Assembly: GCF_013205055.1 (NCBI RefSeq)
Contig: NZ_JABMLF010000001.1
Location: 1,116,001-1,180,000 of the forward strand
Direction: 5' to 3'
Source: Rathayibacter sp. VKM Ac-2856
Lineage (GTDB): Bacteria > Actinomycetota > Actinomycetes > Actinomycetales > Microbacteriaceae
DNA length: 64,000 nt
In this document: positions 45,614-54,636 of the stretch, in pieces
Layout of the letters: each line of letters begins with the position of its first letter
Numbering within the stretch: the first letter of the stretch is position 1
The notes under the pieces: generated by a model
The model's database searches: none
Told to the model about the DNA's origin: nothing
What the model saw: the letters and a program-made list of their open reading frames with translations, nothing else
Program-made: the position numbers and the translations under genes

Positions 45614-46375
45614 TCAGTCCGCGTCGGCGGGAGCGGCCGGTTCCTCGGATCCGGGCGCCCCGCCGTCCGCGGGCGGATCCACCCGCGCCGCGATGAGCGC
45701 CAGCACCCGCGGGTGCGACAGCAGCACGAAGTGCCCGACCACCGACACGGCGATGTTCTCGCGCGCGCCGGCCAGCCGGCTTCCCCCGGGGATGTACTGG
45801 TCGCGCATCCCGTAGATCGAGACGATGCGCCGGTCGGCGTCGCGCTCGGCCAGCAGCGTCCGGATGACCGGCCGGTGCGGCCCGAACTCGCGCAGCGCCC
45901 GCGCCGGTGCGATCCGCGCCAGCGGTGAGCCGTTGAACGGCGTCGAGACCGCGATCATCCGGTCGATCCGACCCTCGTCGCGGTCGTCGACGACCATCAT
46001 GTGCTTGCCGATCAGCCCGCCCTTGCTGTGCGCGACGACGACGACGCCGCGCAGGTCGTGCTCCCGCAGGTACTCCTGCCCGAGCGCGGCAGACGCGACG
46101 ATCGGCCGCGTGTTGTAGCCGAGCGCGGGCAGCACGTGGATCGGGTGCCCCGCCGCGTGCAGCCGGTCGGCGATCGGCCGCAGGAACTGCCAGGTCTCGT
46201 AGATGCCCGGGATCAGCAGCACCGGCGCACCGTCGCCCGAGGCGTAGCGGGAGACGTCCCAGCCCTCGCGCAGATGGGTGAAGCGCGACCCGTAGGCGTA
46301 GCGGTAGTCGCGCAGGTACGCCGCGCGGAGCGAGGAGGAGGAGCGCCGCGGGCGCCCCCGCTCACGCCCCGGCAT
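45614..46375 (-). CDS. Alpha/beta hydrolase (lipase-like)
   Basis: 253 residues. LLIPGIYETWQFLRPIADRL gives the oxyanion-hole region, and the nucleophile elbow is AHSKGGLIGK (Ser in HSKG). An Asp in IYGMRDQYIPGG and His in SVVGHFVLLSHPRVL complete a plausible triad. Start ATG at 46375, overlapping the VOC gene stop by 14 bases. Similar to triacylglycerol-lipase-like proteins of actinobacteria; substrate unknown. Confidence 0.8.
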   Translation of the reverse strand: MPGRERGRPRRSSSSLRAAYLRDYRYAYGSRFTHLREGWDVSRYASGDGAPVLLIPGIYETWQFLRPIADRLHAAGHPIHVLPALGYNTRPIVASAALGQEYLREHDLRGVVVVAHSKGGLIGKHMMVVDDRDEGRIDRMIAVSTPFNGSPLARIAPARALREFGPHRPVIRTLLAERDADRRIVSIYGMRDQYIPGGSRLAGARENIAVSVVGHFVLLSHPRVLALIAARVDPPADGGAPGSEEPAAPADAD

Positions 46376-46835
46376 ACGCGGCTTCGAGGGCGGCGACGTC
46401 GATCTTCGACATCCGGAGCATCGCCTGCAGCGCGCGCGCCGCACCCTCCCGGTCCGCCCCGCCGAGCACGGTCGCGAGGGCGGTCGGCACGATCTGCCAG
46501 GACAGCCCCCAGCGGTCGCGGAGCCAGCCGCAGCGGCTCTCCTCGCCGCCGTCCGCGATCAGCGCGCTCCACAGCCGGTCGACCTCGGCCTGGGTCTCGA
46601 CCGAGACCTCGATCGAGACGGCCTCGGTGAAGGGGAAGCGCGGGCCGGCGTTCATCGCGCGGAAGAGCTGCCCGTCGAGCTCGAACGTCACGACCGTGAC
46701 GGTGCCCGGCGCGGGCGAGCCGTCCGGCAGCACCTCGGTGCTCAGGATCCGGGAGTTCGGCACGAGCTCCGTGTAGAACTCCGCCGCCTCCTTCGCCTGG
46801 TCGTCGAACCACAGGAACGTGCTGACTGCACCCAT
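46362..46835 (-). CDS. VOC-family (PhnB/3-demethylubiquinone methyltransferase-like) protein
   Basis: 157 residues. FLWFDDQAKEAAEFYTELV, then VVTFELDGQLFRAMNAGPRF and CGWLRDRWGLSWQIVPTAL are the pattern of the PhnB-like glyoxalase-fold family. No true enzymatic role is established for most members. Strong AGGAGG precedes the ATG at 46835. Overlaps the hydrolase gene, so they are cotranscribed. Confidence 0.88.
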   Translation of the reverse strand: MGAVSTFLWFDDQAKEAAEFYTELVPNSRILSTEVLPDGSPAPGTVTVVTFELDGQLFRAMNAGPRFPFTEAVSIEVSVETQAEVDRLWSALIADGGEESRCGWLRDRWGLSWQIVPTALATVLGGADREGAARALQAMLRMSKIDVAALEAAYAGA

Positions 46836-46914
46836 GCCGGCCTCCTCGTCGATCCCCAGTGTGCCCCTCCGCGCCCCCGAGGGCAGGAGCGAGCGATCCC
46901 CCGCAGCAGCCGGG

Positions 46915-47799
46915 TCAGAGCGGGTTGACGCCGAACGCGGTCGCCAGCTTGTCGATCTTCTTCGCCCGGCCCAGGCGCGGCAGGTCGCTGCCGTCGCGGA
47001 TGACGCGGCCGCGGGCCTCGAAGTCGTCGAGGAAGTCGCGCGCCCACGCCACGTCGGACGGGGTGGGGCTGATGACCTCGTTGATGACGGCGAGCTGCTC
47101 GGTGTCGAGGCAGAGCTTGCCGGTGAGGCCGAGCGAGACGGTGAGCGCGGACTGCTCGCGCAGCACGGGGTGGCTGTTCGAGACGGTGGGGCCGTCGATC
47201 GGGCCGGGCAGGTCGCCGATGCGCGAGGCGACGACGAGGCGCGAGCGCGGGTAGGCCATCGCCAGGTCATCGGCGCTGGTGCCGGTGTCGCGGCGGTAGT
47301 CGCCGCTGCCGAAGGCGAGTCGGAAGGTGCCGCGCGCGCGGGCGATCGAGACCGCCTCCTCGATGCCGAGGGCCGACTCGACCAGGGCGAGCACCGGGGT
47401 CGAGCCGCCGAGGCGGTCGAAGGTCTCGGTGACGTGCTCCCCCGCCTCGGTCTTCGCGAGCATGACGCCGGCGAGGCCGGGCAGCCCCTTCAGCGCGTCG
47501 ACGTCGTCGGACCAGAACGGGGTGGAGTGGTCGTTGATGCGCACCCAGGCGCGCTTCTCACCGGTGAGCCAGGCGGCGACGTCGGCGCGGGCCTCGGGCT
47601 TGGCCTTCGGGTCGACCGCGTCCTCGATGTCGAGGACGACCTGGTCGGCGCGCGAGGCATGCGCGGCGTCGAAGGTGTCGGTGCGGGTCGCGTTGACGAG
47701 CAGCCAGGAGCGGGCGATCTCGGGGGCGACGTCGCGCCCCTTCCGCTTGAGGCCGGTCTCGCCCGAGGGGGTGGGGGCGGGGGTGGTGGGCAGCGTCAC
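46915..47799 (-). CDS. HpcH/HpaI aldolase / CitE-like CoA ester lyase
   Basis: 294 residues. SWLLVNATRTDTFDAAHASRADQVVLDIEDAVDPKAK is the CitE-family N-terminus with the metal-binding Glu-Asp; GVMLAKTEAG, VLALVESALGIEEAV and RLAFGSGDYRRD follow. Likely cleaves a malyl-CoA or similar CoA ester in a Mg-dependent reaction; exact substrate unknown. Start GTG at 47799 with GGAAGGA 8 bases upstream. Confidence 0.87.
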   Translation of the reverse strand: MTLPTTPAPTPSGETGLKRKGRDVAPEIARSWLLVNATRTDTFDAAHASRADQVVLDIEDAVDPKAKPEARADVAAWLTGEKRAWVRINDHSTPFWSDDVDALKGLPGLAGVMLAKTEAGEHVTETFDRLGGSTPVLALVESALGIEEAVSIARARGTFRLAFGSGDYRRDTGTSADDLAMAYPRSRLVVASRIGDLPGPIDGPTVSNSHPVLREQSALTVSLGLTGKLCLDTEQLAVINEVISPTPSDVAWARDFLDDFEARGRVIRDGSDLPRLGRAKKIDKLATAFGVNPL

Positions 47800-47900
47800 G
47801 TGAGCAGGTCCTTCCGGTGGCGCGGTCTTCGCACCGCGAGCCCCGCCGCTCAGCGACGGTGCCGGGGTCCAGGGTAACGGCTCGGCGCGGAGCGGCGGCG

Positions 47901-49412
47901 TCAGCGGCGCTGCCAGAGCGTCGTCGTCGCGGTGGGCACGGTCGTGGCGGGACCCGCCTCGAAGCCCTCGTCCGCGAGCCAGTCGAACGCGCCCGGGTCC
48001 GCGGCGGGCGCGGCGGCCCAGACGCGCTCCTCGCAGGCGAGGGCGGCCCGCAGCGCGTTGCCCTCGAGCAGGACGTCGGAGTAGGTGCCCGTCGTCGCGT
48101 AGGACCGCTCGAGCGCGACGTCGTCGAGGCCCGCGAACGCCGCCGGGTAGGCCGCGAGGGCGATCCGCGGCCGCAGCGACACGGTGCCGCTGTCGCCGAG
48201 CAGGAACGCGTCGCCCGGGCGCGCGCCGTCGCGGACGGTCTGCGCGAGGGCCCGCAGATCCTGCCCGGCCGGCTTGCCCGTCTCCGTCCGCATCAGCACG
48301 AGGGCGGGCAGTGCGGCGACGGCGAGCGCGCCGACCAGCACGGCCGCGGTCACCGGCCGCCAGGAGGCGAGGGCCAGCCCGAGCGCCATCGCCAGCGCGG
48401 GCGAGCTGAGGCTGAGGTAGCGCGGCGTGAACATCGGCTCGATCAGCGCGGTGCCCAGCAGCAGCACCGCGGCGGGCAGGAGCAGCCACACCGCGAGGAC
48501 GGTGACGAGCACAGGGCCGAGCGGCGAGCGGAGCGTCGGCGAGCGGCGCCCCTGCCCCCGTCCGGCCCGGACCGCCGCGACGACCAGCAGCCCCACGGCG
48601 AGCGCCGCCAGCCACCAGGCCGAGCCGAAGAACGACTCGACGACGACCGTGTAGGCGTTGACCGGCTGGGTCCGCAGCCAGCCGATCTGCCCGCTCTGAC
48701 CGGCCGCCGTCAGGATCACCGGACTCGCGACACCGATCGACAGCACGGCGCCGAGCAGGCCGGCCCCGAACCCCCGCCCGCGCCGCGGCGCGACACCCGC
48801 CGCGAGCAGCACGAAGGCCGGCAGCACGAGCACGCAGTAGAGGAAGACGGCGTTCGCGAGCCCCGCGACCGCGACGAACGCGACCCAGCGCAGCACCCCG
48901 CCGTCGCGCGCCGCGCGGACCACCAGCACCGCCGCCCAAACGACGAGGGCCGTGGCGAGCGCCGAGGAGCGCGCCTCCGTCCCGTTGAACGACGTCCGCG
49001 GCAGCAGCACGAACACGGTCGCCGCGAGCAGCGCGGCCCGGGGCCGGCCGAGCGAGCGGAGGAGCACCAGCACCCCCGCCGCCCCGGCCCCCGCCGCGAG
49101 AGCGGACGGGGCCCGCACGGCGAGCTCCGACTCCCCCGCGATCGCGATCCAGCCGTGCATCAGCAGCGCGTAGACGACGTGCACCGCGTCCTTCTGCTGC
49201 GCGAAGGCGAGCAGCTCGGGCAGCGGCAGGCGCGCGAGGCGCAGGGTGGCGGCCTCGTCGTTCCAGTAGGAGGGGATCCAGGAGCCGAGCAGCGTCAGCA
49301 GCGTCGCGACGACGAGCACCGCGCCCACCGGGACCGATGCGGCCCGAGTCGATGCGGCCAGAGTCGAGGCGGCCCGCGCCGACTCCGCCCCGCTGCCCCT
49401 CGCCCACCGCAC
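47901..49412 (-). CDS. GT39-like membrane glycosyltransferase
   Basis: 503 residues, about 10-12 membrane helices. SWIPSYWNDEAATLRLARL has the acidic pair (Asp-Glu) expected in the first loop of GT-C fold, lipid-phosphosugar-using transferases. A soluble C-terminal part begins about residue 385. The N-terminus has three copies of an Ala-Ala-Ser-Thr-like repeat (RAAST, LAAST, RAASV), encoded by a 15-base tandem repeat. Start GTG at 49412, exactly 6 bases after TACGGT. Confidence 0.8.
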   Translation of the reverse strand: MRWARGSGAESARAASTLAASTRAASVPVGAVLVVATLLTLLGSWIPSYWNDEAATLRLARLPLPELLAFAQQKDAVHVVYALLMHGWIAIAGESELAVRAPSALAAGAGAAGVLVLLRSLGRPRAALLAATVFVLLPRTSFNGTEARSSALATALVVWAAVLVVRAARDGGVLRWVAFVAVAGLANAVFLYCVLVLPAFVLLAAGVAPRRGRGFGAGLLGAVLSIGVASPVILTAAGQSGQIGWLRTQPVNAYTVVVESFFGSAWWLAALAVGLLVVAAVRAGRGQGRRSPTLRSPLGPVLVTVLAVWLLLPAAVLLLGTALIEPMFTPRYLSLSSPALAMALGLALASWRPVTAAVLVGALAVAALPALVLMRTETGKPAGQDLRALAQTVRDGARPGDAFLLGDSGTVSLRPRIALAAYPAAFAGLDDVALERSYATTGTYSDVLLEGNALRAALACEERVWAAAPAADPGAFDWLADEGFEAGPATTVPTATTTLWQRR

Positions 49413-49441
49413 CGTCCCACCGTAGAGGCGACGGGCGCGGC

Positions 49442-49960
49442 TCAGAGCCCGGCGCGCTCCGCGAGGCCGACCGAGAAGGCCGCCTGTCCCGCGTGCTGGG
49501 TGTCGTCGTCGATCACCGAGACGAGCCGGACCGCGAGGGTCACCGGCGGGTCCCAGTCCTCGTCGACGACGCGGGCGAGGTCGGCGTCCTCGAGCGTGCC
49601 GAGGTAGGCGAGCGTCTGCTCGTGCACCGCGTCGTGGTACTCCGCCAGCAGCGCGGCGGGCACCGCGGCGAGCGCCGCGACCTCGGCCGGCTCCATCCCG
49701 TAGCCGTTGGTCTCGGGAGGGAACGGCAGGCCGGAGCGCTCGTGGAAGCCGCCGGAGATCCAGATCTGCTCGCGGCCGGCCAGCGGCGCGAGGTGGTCGT
49801 CCTGCACCCGGGTGAGGTGCCAGACGAGCCAGGCGGCCGAGTTGGCCTGGGCGTCGGCGCGGAAGCCGAGCCGCTCGGGGGTGCTGTCGTCCAGAACGGA
49901 GTGCACGGTGCCGTGCACTCGGTCGAAGGCGTCGCGGAGGAGGTCGATGGCTGCAGTCAT
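49442..49960 (-). CDS. DinB-family (DUF664-like) protein
   Basis: 172 residues, four-helix bundle. WLVWHLTRVQDDHLAPLAG contains the first His ligand, the HDAV segment the second and DDTQHAGQAAFSVGLAE the third, so a metal site is likely. Family members include mycothiol- and bacillithiol-dependent transferases. Start ATG at 49960; GAGACT 6 bases upstream is a weak leaderless -10. Confidence 0.85.
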   Translation of the reverse strand: MTAAIDLLRDAFDRVHGTVHSVLDDSTPERLGFRADAQANSAAWLVWHLTRVQDDHLAPLAGREQIWISGGFHERSGLPFPPETNGYGMEPAEVAALAAVPAALLAEYHDAVHEQTLAYLGTLEDADLARVVDEDWDPPVTLAVRLVSVIDDDTQHAGQAAFSVGLAERAGL

Positions 49961-50048
49961 CCCGCCAGTCTCGTCGCCCCGTCCGCCGGGCGGCACCCCC
50001 TGAGAGCGCTCAGAGCATCCCCGGAGGCGGGTGCCGGATACTCGCAGC

Positions 50049-51749
50049 GTGACCCCCGGAACCTCGAACCTGGCGATGAAGCCCTGGCTGTCCTCCTACG
50101 CGGAGGGCGTCCCGGCCGAGATCGACACGCCCACCCAGACCCTCGTCGATCTGCTCGAGGACTCGGTGGCCCGCTACAGGCGCGGCATCGCGCTCGAGTT
50201 CTTCGGCGCCGAGACGAGCTACGCCGACCTCGGCGAGAAGGTGGCGCGGGCCGCGGAGGGGCTGCGGCGCCTCGGCGTGCGCGCCGGCGACCGCGTCGCC
50301 CTGGTGCTGCCGAACTGCCCCGAGCACGTGATCGCGTTCTACGCGGTGCTGCGGCTCGGCGCGATCGTCGTCGAGCACAACCCGCTCTACACCCCGCGCG
50401 AGCTGCGGCGGCAGTTCGAGGACCACGGCGCGCGCGTGGCGGTGGTCTGGAACAAGACCGCCGACGTGATCGCCGCCCTGCCCGCCGATCTCGGCGTCGA
50501 GCGCGTCGTCTCCGTCGACCTCACCGAGTCGTTCCCGCTCGCCAAGCGCCTCGCGCTCCGCCTGCCGCTCGCGAAGGCCCGGGAGGCGCGCGCCAAGCTG
50601 ACCACGACCCCGCGCACCCGCTCGCTGATCCCCTTCGACCGCCTGCTGAAGAACCGCCGCATCGCCCGCTCGCACCCGCGCCCGGCACTCGGCGACACCG
50701 CGCTGCTGCAGTACACGAGCGGCACCACCGGCACCCCGAAGGGCGCGATCCTCTCGCACGCCAATCTCCGCGCGAATGCGCTGCAGGGCCAGGCGTGGGT
50801 GCCGGGGCTCCGCGAGGGCGACGAGACCTTCTACGCGGTCCTCCCCCTCTTCCATGCCTACGGGCTGACACTCTGCCTCACCTTCGCGATCAGCATCGGC
50901 GCGAAGGTCGTGCTCTTCCCGACCTTCGACGTCGGGCTCGTGAAGGCGGCCGCGAAGACCTCGCCGCCGACCTTCCTGCCGGCCGTGCCGCCGGTCTACG
51001 ACGCTCTGGCCCGCGCCTCCGAGCGGCACGAGCTCGACCTCCGCGGCATCCGCTTCGCGATCTCGGGGGCGATGAGCCTGCCCGTGGCCACCGTCGACCG
51101 CTGGGAGCGCGCCAGCCGCGGACTCCTCGTCGAGGGCTACGGGATGACCGAGAGCTCGCCGGTCGCGCTGGGCAACCCGGTCGGCCCGAGCCGCCGACCC
51201 GGCACCGTCGGCGTCCCCTTCCCGAGCACCCGGATCCGCCTCGTCGATCCCGCCGATCCCTCCGTCGACCGCGGGCCGGGCGAGTCGGGCGAGCTGCTGC
51301 TGCAGGGGCCGCAGGTGTTCCAGGGCTACTGGAAGCGCCCCGACGACACCGCCGCGACCCTGCTGCCCGACGGCTGGCTCCGCACCGGCGACATCGCCAC
51401 GGTCTCGGCCGACGGCTTCGTCACGATCGTCGACCGGGCGAAGGAGCTGATCATCACCGGCGGCTTCAACGTCTCGCCGTCCGAGGTGGAGGGCGTGCTG
51501 GAGTCGCATCCGGACGTCGTGCGCGCCGCGGTCGTCGGCCTGCCCCGCGCGGAGGGCGGCGAGAGCGTCGCCGCGGCCGTGGTGCTGCGCGCCGGGACGG
51601 TCGTCGAGACCGAGGCGCTGCGCGACTTCTGCCGGCTGCACCTGACGGCGTACAAGGTGCCCAAGCGGGTGGTGACCGTCGACGCGCTGCCGACGTCGCT
51701 GATCGGCAAGGTGCTGCGCCGCGAGGTGCGCGAGAACCTGCTCGGCTGA
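50049..51749 (+). CDS. Long-chain fatty-acid--CoA ligase
   Basis: 566 residues, ANL superfamily. ATP motif YTSGTTGTPKGAILSHANL (about 219-237), YGMTESSPVALGNP, the hinge GWLRTGDIATVSADGFVTIVDRAKELIITGG and the catalytic Lys in SLIGKVLRRE are intact. Activates fatty acids to acyl-CoA via acyl-AMP. I chose GTG at 50049 (6 bases after GATACT) over the GTG at 50031. Upstream of an oxidoreductase and a thiolase, which hints at a small fatty-acid degradation group. Confidence 0.93.
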   Translation: MTPGTSNLAMKPWLSSYAEGVPAEIDTPTQTLVDLLEDSVARYRRGIALEFFGAETSYADLGEKVARAAEGLRRLGVRAGDRVALVLPNCPEHVIAFYAVLRLGAIVVEHNPLYTPRELRRQFEDHGARVAVVWNKTADVIAALPADLGVERVVSVDLTESFPLAKRLALRLPLAKAREARAKLTTTPRTRSLIPFDRLLKNRRIARSHPRPALGDTALLQYTSGTTGTPKGAILSHANLRANALQGQAWVPGLREGDETFYAVLPLFHAYGLTLCLTFAISIGAKVVLFPTFDVGLVKAAAKTSPPTFLPAVPPVYDALARASERHELDLRGIRFAISGAMSLPVATVDRWERASRGLLVEGYGMTESSPVALGNPVGPSRRPGTVGVPFPSTRIRLVDPADPSVDRGPGESGELLLQGPQVFQGYWKRPDDTAATLLPDGWLRTGDIATVSADGFVTIVDRAKELIITGGFNVSPSEVEGVLESHPDVVRAAVVGLPRAEGGESVAAAVVLRAGTVVETEALRDFCRLHLTAYKVPKRVVTVDALPTSLIGKVLRREVRENLLG

Positions 51750-51789
51750 GCGGTCCCGCTCCCCGCGCGAACCGATGAAGGAGGACGAC

Positions 51790-52743
51790 ATGGCCAGGAT
51801 CGTGCAGTACGCCCGGAACGGCGGACCCGAGGTGCTCGAGGTCGTGGAGGTCCCCGAGCCCGAGGCGCCGGAGGGCGGTGTGGTCGTCGCGATCCGCGCG
51901 GCGGGCGTGAACCCGATCGAGTGGAAGATGCGCTCGGGGGTGCGGCCGGGGCCGCCCTTCCCGCGCCGCCCCGGCTCGGACGGCGCCGGCGTGATCACGG
52001 CCGTCGGCTCCGGGGTCTCCGGCTGGAGCGTCGGCGACCGGGTGATCGTGAGCGGCGCGAGCGGCACCTACGCCGACTCCGTCGTGGTCGCCCCCGAGAG
52101 CCTCGACCGGCTCCCCGAGGGCCTCGGCTTCGAGGAGGCCGCCGCGCTCGGCGTCCCGATCAGCACGGCCTACCAGGCGGTCGTCTCGCTCGGTGTCGCG
52201 GAGGGCTCGGTCCTCCTCGTGCACGCGGGAGCCGGCGCCGTCGGCCAGGCCGCCGTGCAGTTCGCGGTGCAGCGAGGCGCCCGGGTGATCGCGACGGCGA
52301 GCCCGGGCAACCACGACCGACTGCGCGAGCTCGGCGCCGAGCCCGTCGCCTACGGGGAGGGACTCGAGGAGCGCCTGCGCGCGGCCGCTCCGGGCGGAGT
52401 GGACCGCGTCCTCGACGCCGCGGGCACCGACGAGGCGCTCGCCGCCTCCCTCGCCCTGGTGAGCGACCCGCAGCACATCGGCACCGTCGTCGTCGGCGCC
52501 CGGGCAGCCGAGCTGGGCATCCGCGCCTGGATGGGCGGCAGCCCCGTGCCCCTGACGGAGGAGGAGAAGGCGCTGCGCCGCGAGGGCATCCCGCGCGCCG
52601 CGCAGCTCGCCGCCGACGGCCGCTTCTCCCTCGAGCTCGGGCCGCGCTTCGCCCTCGAGGACGTCGCCGGGGCCCACCGCCTCAGCGAGGCCGGCCATCC
52701 CCGCGGCAAGATCCTCCTCGTCCCCACCCCGCCGACCGAGTAG
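51790..52743 (+). CDS. NADP-dependent quinone-oxidoreductase-like MDR protein
   Basis: 317 residues of the zinc-free medium-chain dehydrogenase group. AAGVNPIEWKMRSG, RRPGSDGAGVITAVG, and the NADP loop VHAGAGAVGQAAVQFAVQRG are typical. The start ATG at 51790 follows AAGGAGG; the ATG at 51775 is inside that site. The final two codons GAG TAG are the start of a dispersed palindromic element, so the C-terminus is set by the repeat. Confidence 0.9.
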   Translation: MARIVQYARNGGPEVLEVVEVPEPEAPEGGVVVAIRAAGVNPIEWKMRSGVRPGPPFPRRPGSDGAGVITAVGSGVSGWSVGDRVIVSGASGTYADSVVVAPESLDRLPEGLGFEEAAALGVPISTAYQAVVSLGVAEGSVLLVHAGAGAVGQAAVQFAVQRGARVIATASPGNHDRLRELGAEPVAYGEGLEERLRAAAPGGVDRVLDAAGTDEALAASLALVSDPQHIGTVVVGARAAELGIRAWMGGSPVPLTEEEKALRREGIPRAAQLAADGRFSLELGPRFALEDVAGAHRLSEAGHPRGKILLVPTPPTE

Positions 52744-52840
52744 CCCGCGCAGCGGGCGTATCGAGATCCCCGCGCCGGCGAGACCGACGTCCCTGGGGTG
52801 GTGGGTCTCGATACGCCCCTGCGGGGCTACTCGACCAGCA
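52737..52840. repeat. Dispersed palindromic element overlapping a gene end
   Basis: CGAGTAGCCCGCGCAGCGGG, TATCGAGATCCC, spacer, GTGGGTCTCGATACG, CCCCTGCGGGG, CTACTCGACCAGCA. Its first seven bases are the last codons and the stop (TAG) of the oxidoreductase. Confidence 0.85.
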
Positions 52841-52887
52841 GAGTCTGCGGACGTCTCCCTCAGGGCGACCCGCTCCAGCATGCTGAT

Positions 52888-52930
52888 GCATGCTGATCGA
52901 GTAGCCCGCGCAGCGGGCGTATCGAGATCC
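52888..52930. repeat. Dispersed palindromic element, left half
   Basis: CATGCTGATCGAGTAGCCCG and following GCAGCGGGCGTATCGAGATCC, preceded by a duplicated CATGCTGATG. It ends about 10 bases before the ribosome binding site (AAGGAG) of the thiolase gene. Confidence 0.82.
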
Positions 52931-52951
52931 CCCCGACGAAGGAGTCCGGCC

Positions 52952-54142
52952 ATGCCACTCGACGACACCACCCCCGTCATCCTCCACGGCGCCCGCACCC
53001 CCTTCGCCCGCTTCCGCGGCGCCCTCGCCCCGCTCTCCGCCGTCGAGCTCGGCGCCGTCGCCGTCCGCGCCGCCCTCGAGCGCTCGGGCGTCCGCCCGGA
53101 GGACGTCGACGCCGTGATCCTCGGCCAGGTCATCCAGGCCGGCGCCGGCCAGGGCCCCGCCCGCCAGACCGCGATCCGCGCCGGCCTCGGCTGGGACGTC
53201 CCCGCCACCACGATCAACAAGCTCTGCCTCTCCGGCCTCACCGCCGTGATCGACGCCGCCCGCCTGATCCGCACCGGCGAGGCCTCCGTCGTCGTCGCCG
53301 GCGGCCAGGAGTCGATGACGAACACCCCGCACCTGCTGCTCGGCGCCCGCTCCGGCCTGGGAGTCGGCGCGCAGCCCCTCGAGGACGCGCTGCTGCACGA
53401 CGGCCTGCTCGACCCCTTCGACGACCGGATGATGGGCCGCGTCACCGACGACGGCAACGCCGAGCGCGGGATCCGCCGCGAGCGCCAGGACGCCTTCGCC
53501 GCGCTCTCGCACCAGCGCGCCGCCGCCGCCCGCGCCTCCGGAGTCCTCGCCGAGGAGATCGCGCCGGTCTCGGTCGCGCAGCGCCGCGGCCCGGACCTCG
53601 TGGTCGCCGAGGACGACGGCATCCGCCCCGAGACGACCGTCGAGATCCTCGCGGGCCTCCGCCCCGCCTTCAGCCCCGAGGGCACCATCACCGCCGGCAG
53701 CTCCTCCCCCATCACCGACGGCGCGGCCGCCCTCGTCGTCGCGAGCAAGGGCTGGGCGCTCTCCCGCGGCCTGCCCTGGCTGGCTGAGATCGCCGAGCAC
53801 GGCCAGGTCGCCGGCCCCGACAACTCGCTGCACTCCCAGCCCTCCGCCGCGATCCTCCGCGCCCTCGCCCGCCGCGGCGGCACCGTCGCCGACCTCGACC
53901 TGATCGAGATCAACGAGGCCTTCGCCTCGGTCGTCCTGCAGTCCGCCGACGACCTCGGCGTCGCTCCCGAGGCGGTCAACCTCGACGGCGGAGCGATCGC
54001 CCTCGGCCACCCGGTCGGCGCCTCGGGCGCCCGCCTCGCCCTGCACCTCGCCCTCGCCCTCCACCGCCGCGGCGGCGGCCTCGGCGCCGCGGCCCTCTGC
54101 GGCGGCGGCGGCCAGGGCGAGGCCCTCCTCCTCCGCGCCTGA
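52952..54142 (+). CDS. Acetyl-CoA C-acetyltransferase (thiolase)
   Basis: 396 residues. Nucleophile Cys in NKLCLSGLTAVIDAARLI (about residue 90), His in NEAFASV context and GGAIALGHPVGASGARLALHL, and the second Cys in ALCGGGGQGEAL. Either ketothiolase or acetoacetyl-CoA thiolase. ATG at 52952 with AAGGAG 8 bases upstream. Full length. Confidence 0.94.
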   Translation: MPLDDTTPVILHGARTPFARFRGALAPLSAVELGAVAVRAALERSGVRPEDVDAVILGQVIQAGAGQGPARQTAIRAGLGWDVPATTINKLCLSGLTAVIDAARLIRTGEASVVVAGGQESMTNTPHLLLGARSGLGVGAQPLEDALLHDGLLDPFDDRMMGRVTDDGNAERGIRRERQDAFAALSHQRAAAARASGVLAEEIAPVSVAQRRGPDLVVAEDDGIRPETTVEILAGLRPAFSPEGTITAGSSSPITDGAAALVVASKGWALSRGLPWLAEIAEHGQVAGPDNSLHSQPSAAILRALARRGGTVADLDLIEINEAFASVVLQSADDLGVAPEAVNLDGGAIALGHPVGASGARLALHLALALHRRGGGLGAAALCGGGGQGEALLLRA

Positions 54143-54150
54143 CCGGGCCC

Positions 54151-54213
54151 CCGCGAGATGCCACTTGTGCACGCCTCCCACGGCGTGTCGCGTGCACAAG
54201 TGGCATCTCGCGG
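54151..54213. repeat. 60-base palindrome family, copy 3
   Basis: Perfect 23-base arms (CCGCGAGATGCCACTTGTGC plus ACG, and the reverse). The 17-base loop reads CGACACGCCG on the minus strand, so this copy is inverted relative to copies 1 and 2. It lies between the thiolase and the PPOX gene. Confidence 0.88.
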
Positions 54214-54245
54214 AGGGGATCAGGCGGCCGGGATACCCTCGCGGG

Positions 54246-54632
54246 ATGAGCATTCTCAGCGCCGACGGCCTCGAGTTCGTGACCCAGCGGCACCTGGCCA
54301 CCCTGTCGACCCCGTGGCAGCAGGGGCGCCTGCACGTCGTCGCCGTCGGCTTCACCTACGAGGACGGCGTCGTCCGCGTCATCACCTCGCGCGAGAGCCA
54401 GAAGGTGCTGAACGTCCGCCGCGGCGGCACCGCGACCGTGAGCCAGGTCGACGGCATCCGCTGGCTGAGCCTCGGCGGCCCCGCCTCGATCGAGGAGGAC
54501 CCCGAGTCCGTCGCGCACGCCGTCGAGCTCTACTCGCAGCGCTACCGGACGCCCCGCGAGAACCCGCTCCGCGTCGCCATCCGCATCGACGTCGACTTCG
54601 CCCTCGCCTCCTCGGGCCTGCGCGCGGAGTAG
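54246..54632 (+). CDS. PPOX-class F420-dependent / pyridoxamine-oxidase-like protein
   Basis: 128 residues, split-barrel flavin-binding fold. RHLATLSTPWQQGRLHVVAVGFTYEDGVVRVITSRESQKVLNVRRG is the expected core; the basic residues after ITSRESQK contact the cofactor phosphate in relatives. Substrate unknown. ATG at 54246 follows TACCCT by 6 bases (leaderless). Confidence 0.85.
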   Translation: MSILSADGLEFVTQRHLATLSTPWQQGRLHVVAVGFTYEDGVVRVITSRESQKVLNVRRGGTATVSQVDGIRWLSLGGPASIEEDPESVAHAVELYSQRYRTPRENPLRVAIRIDVDFALASSGLRAE

Positions 54633-54636
54633 CCCC

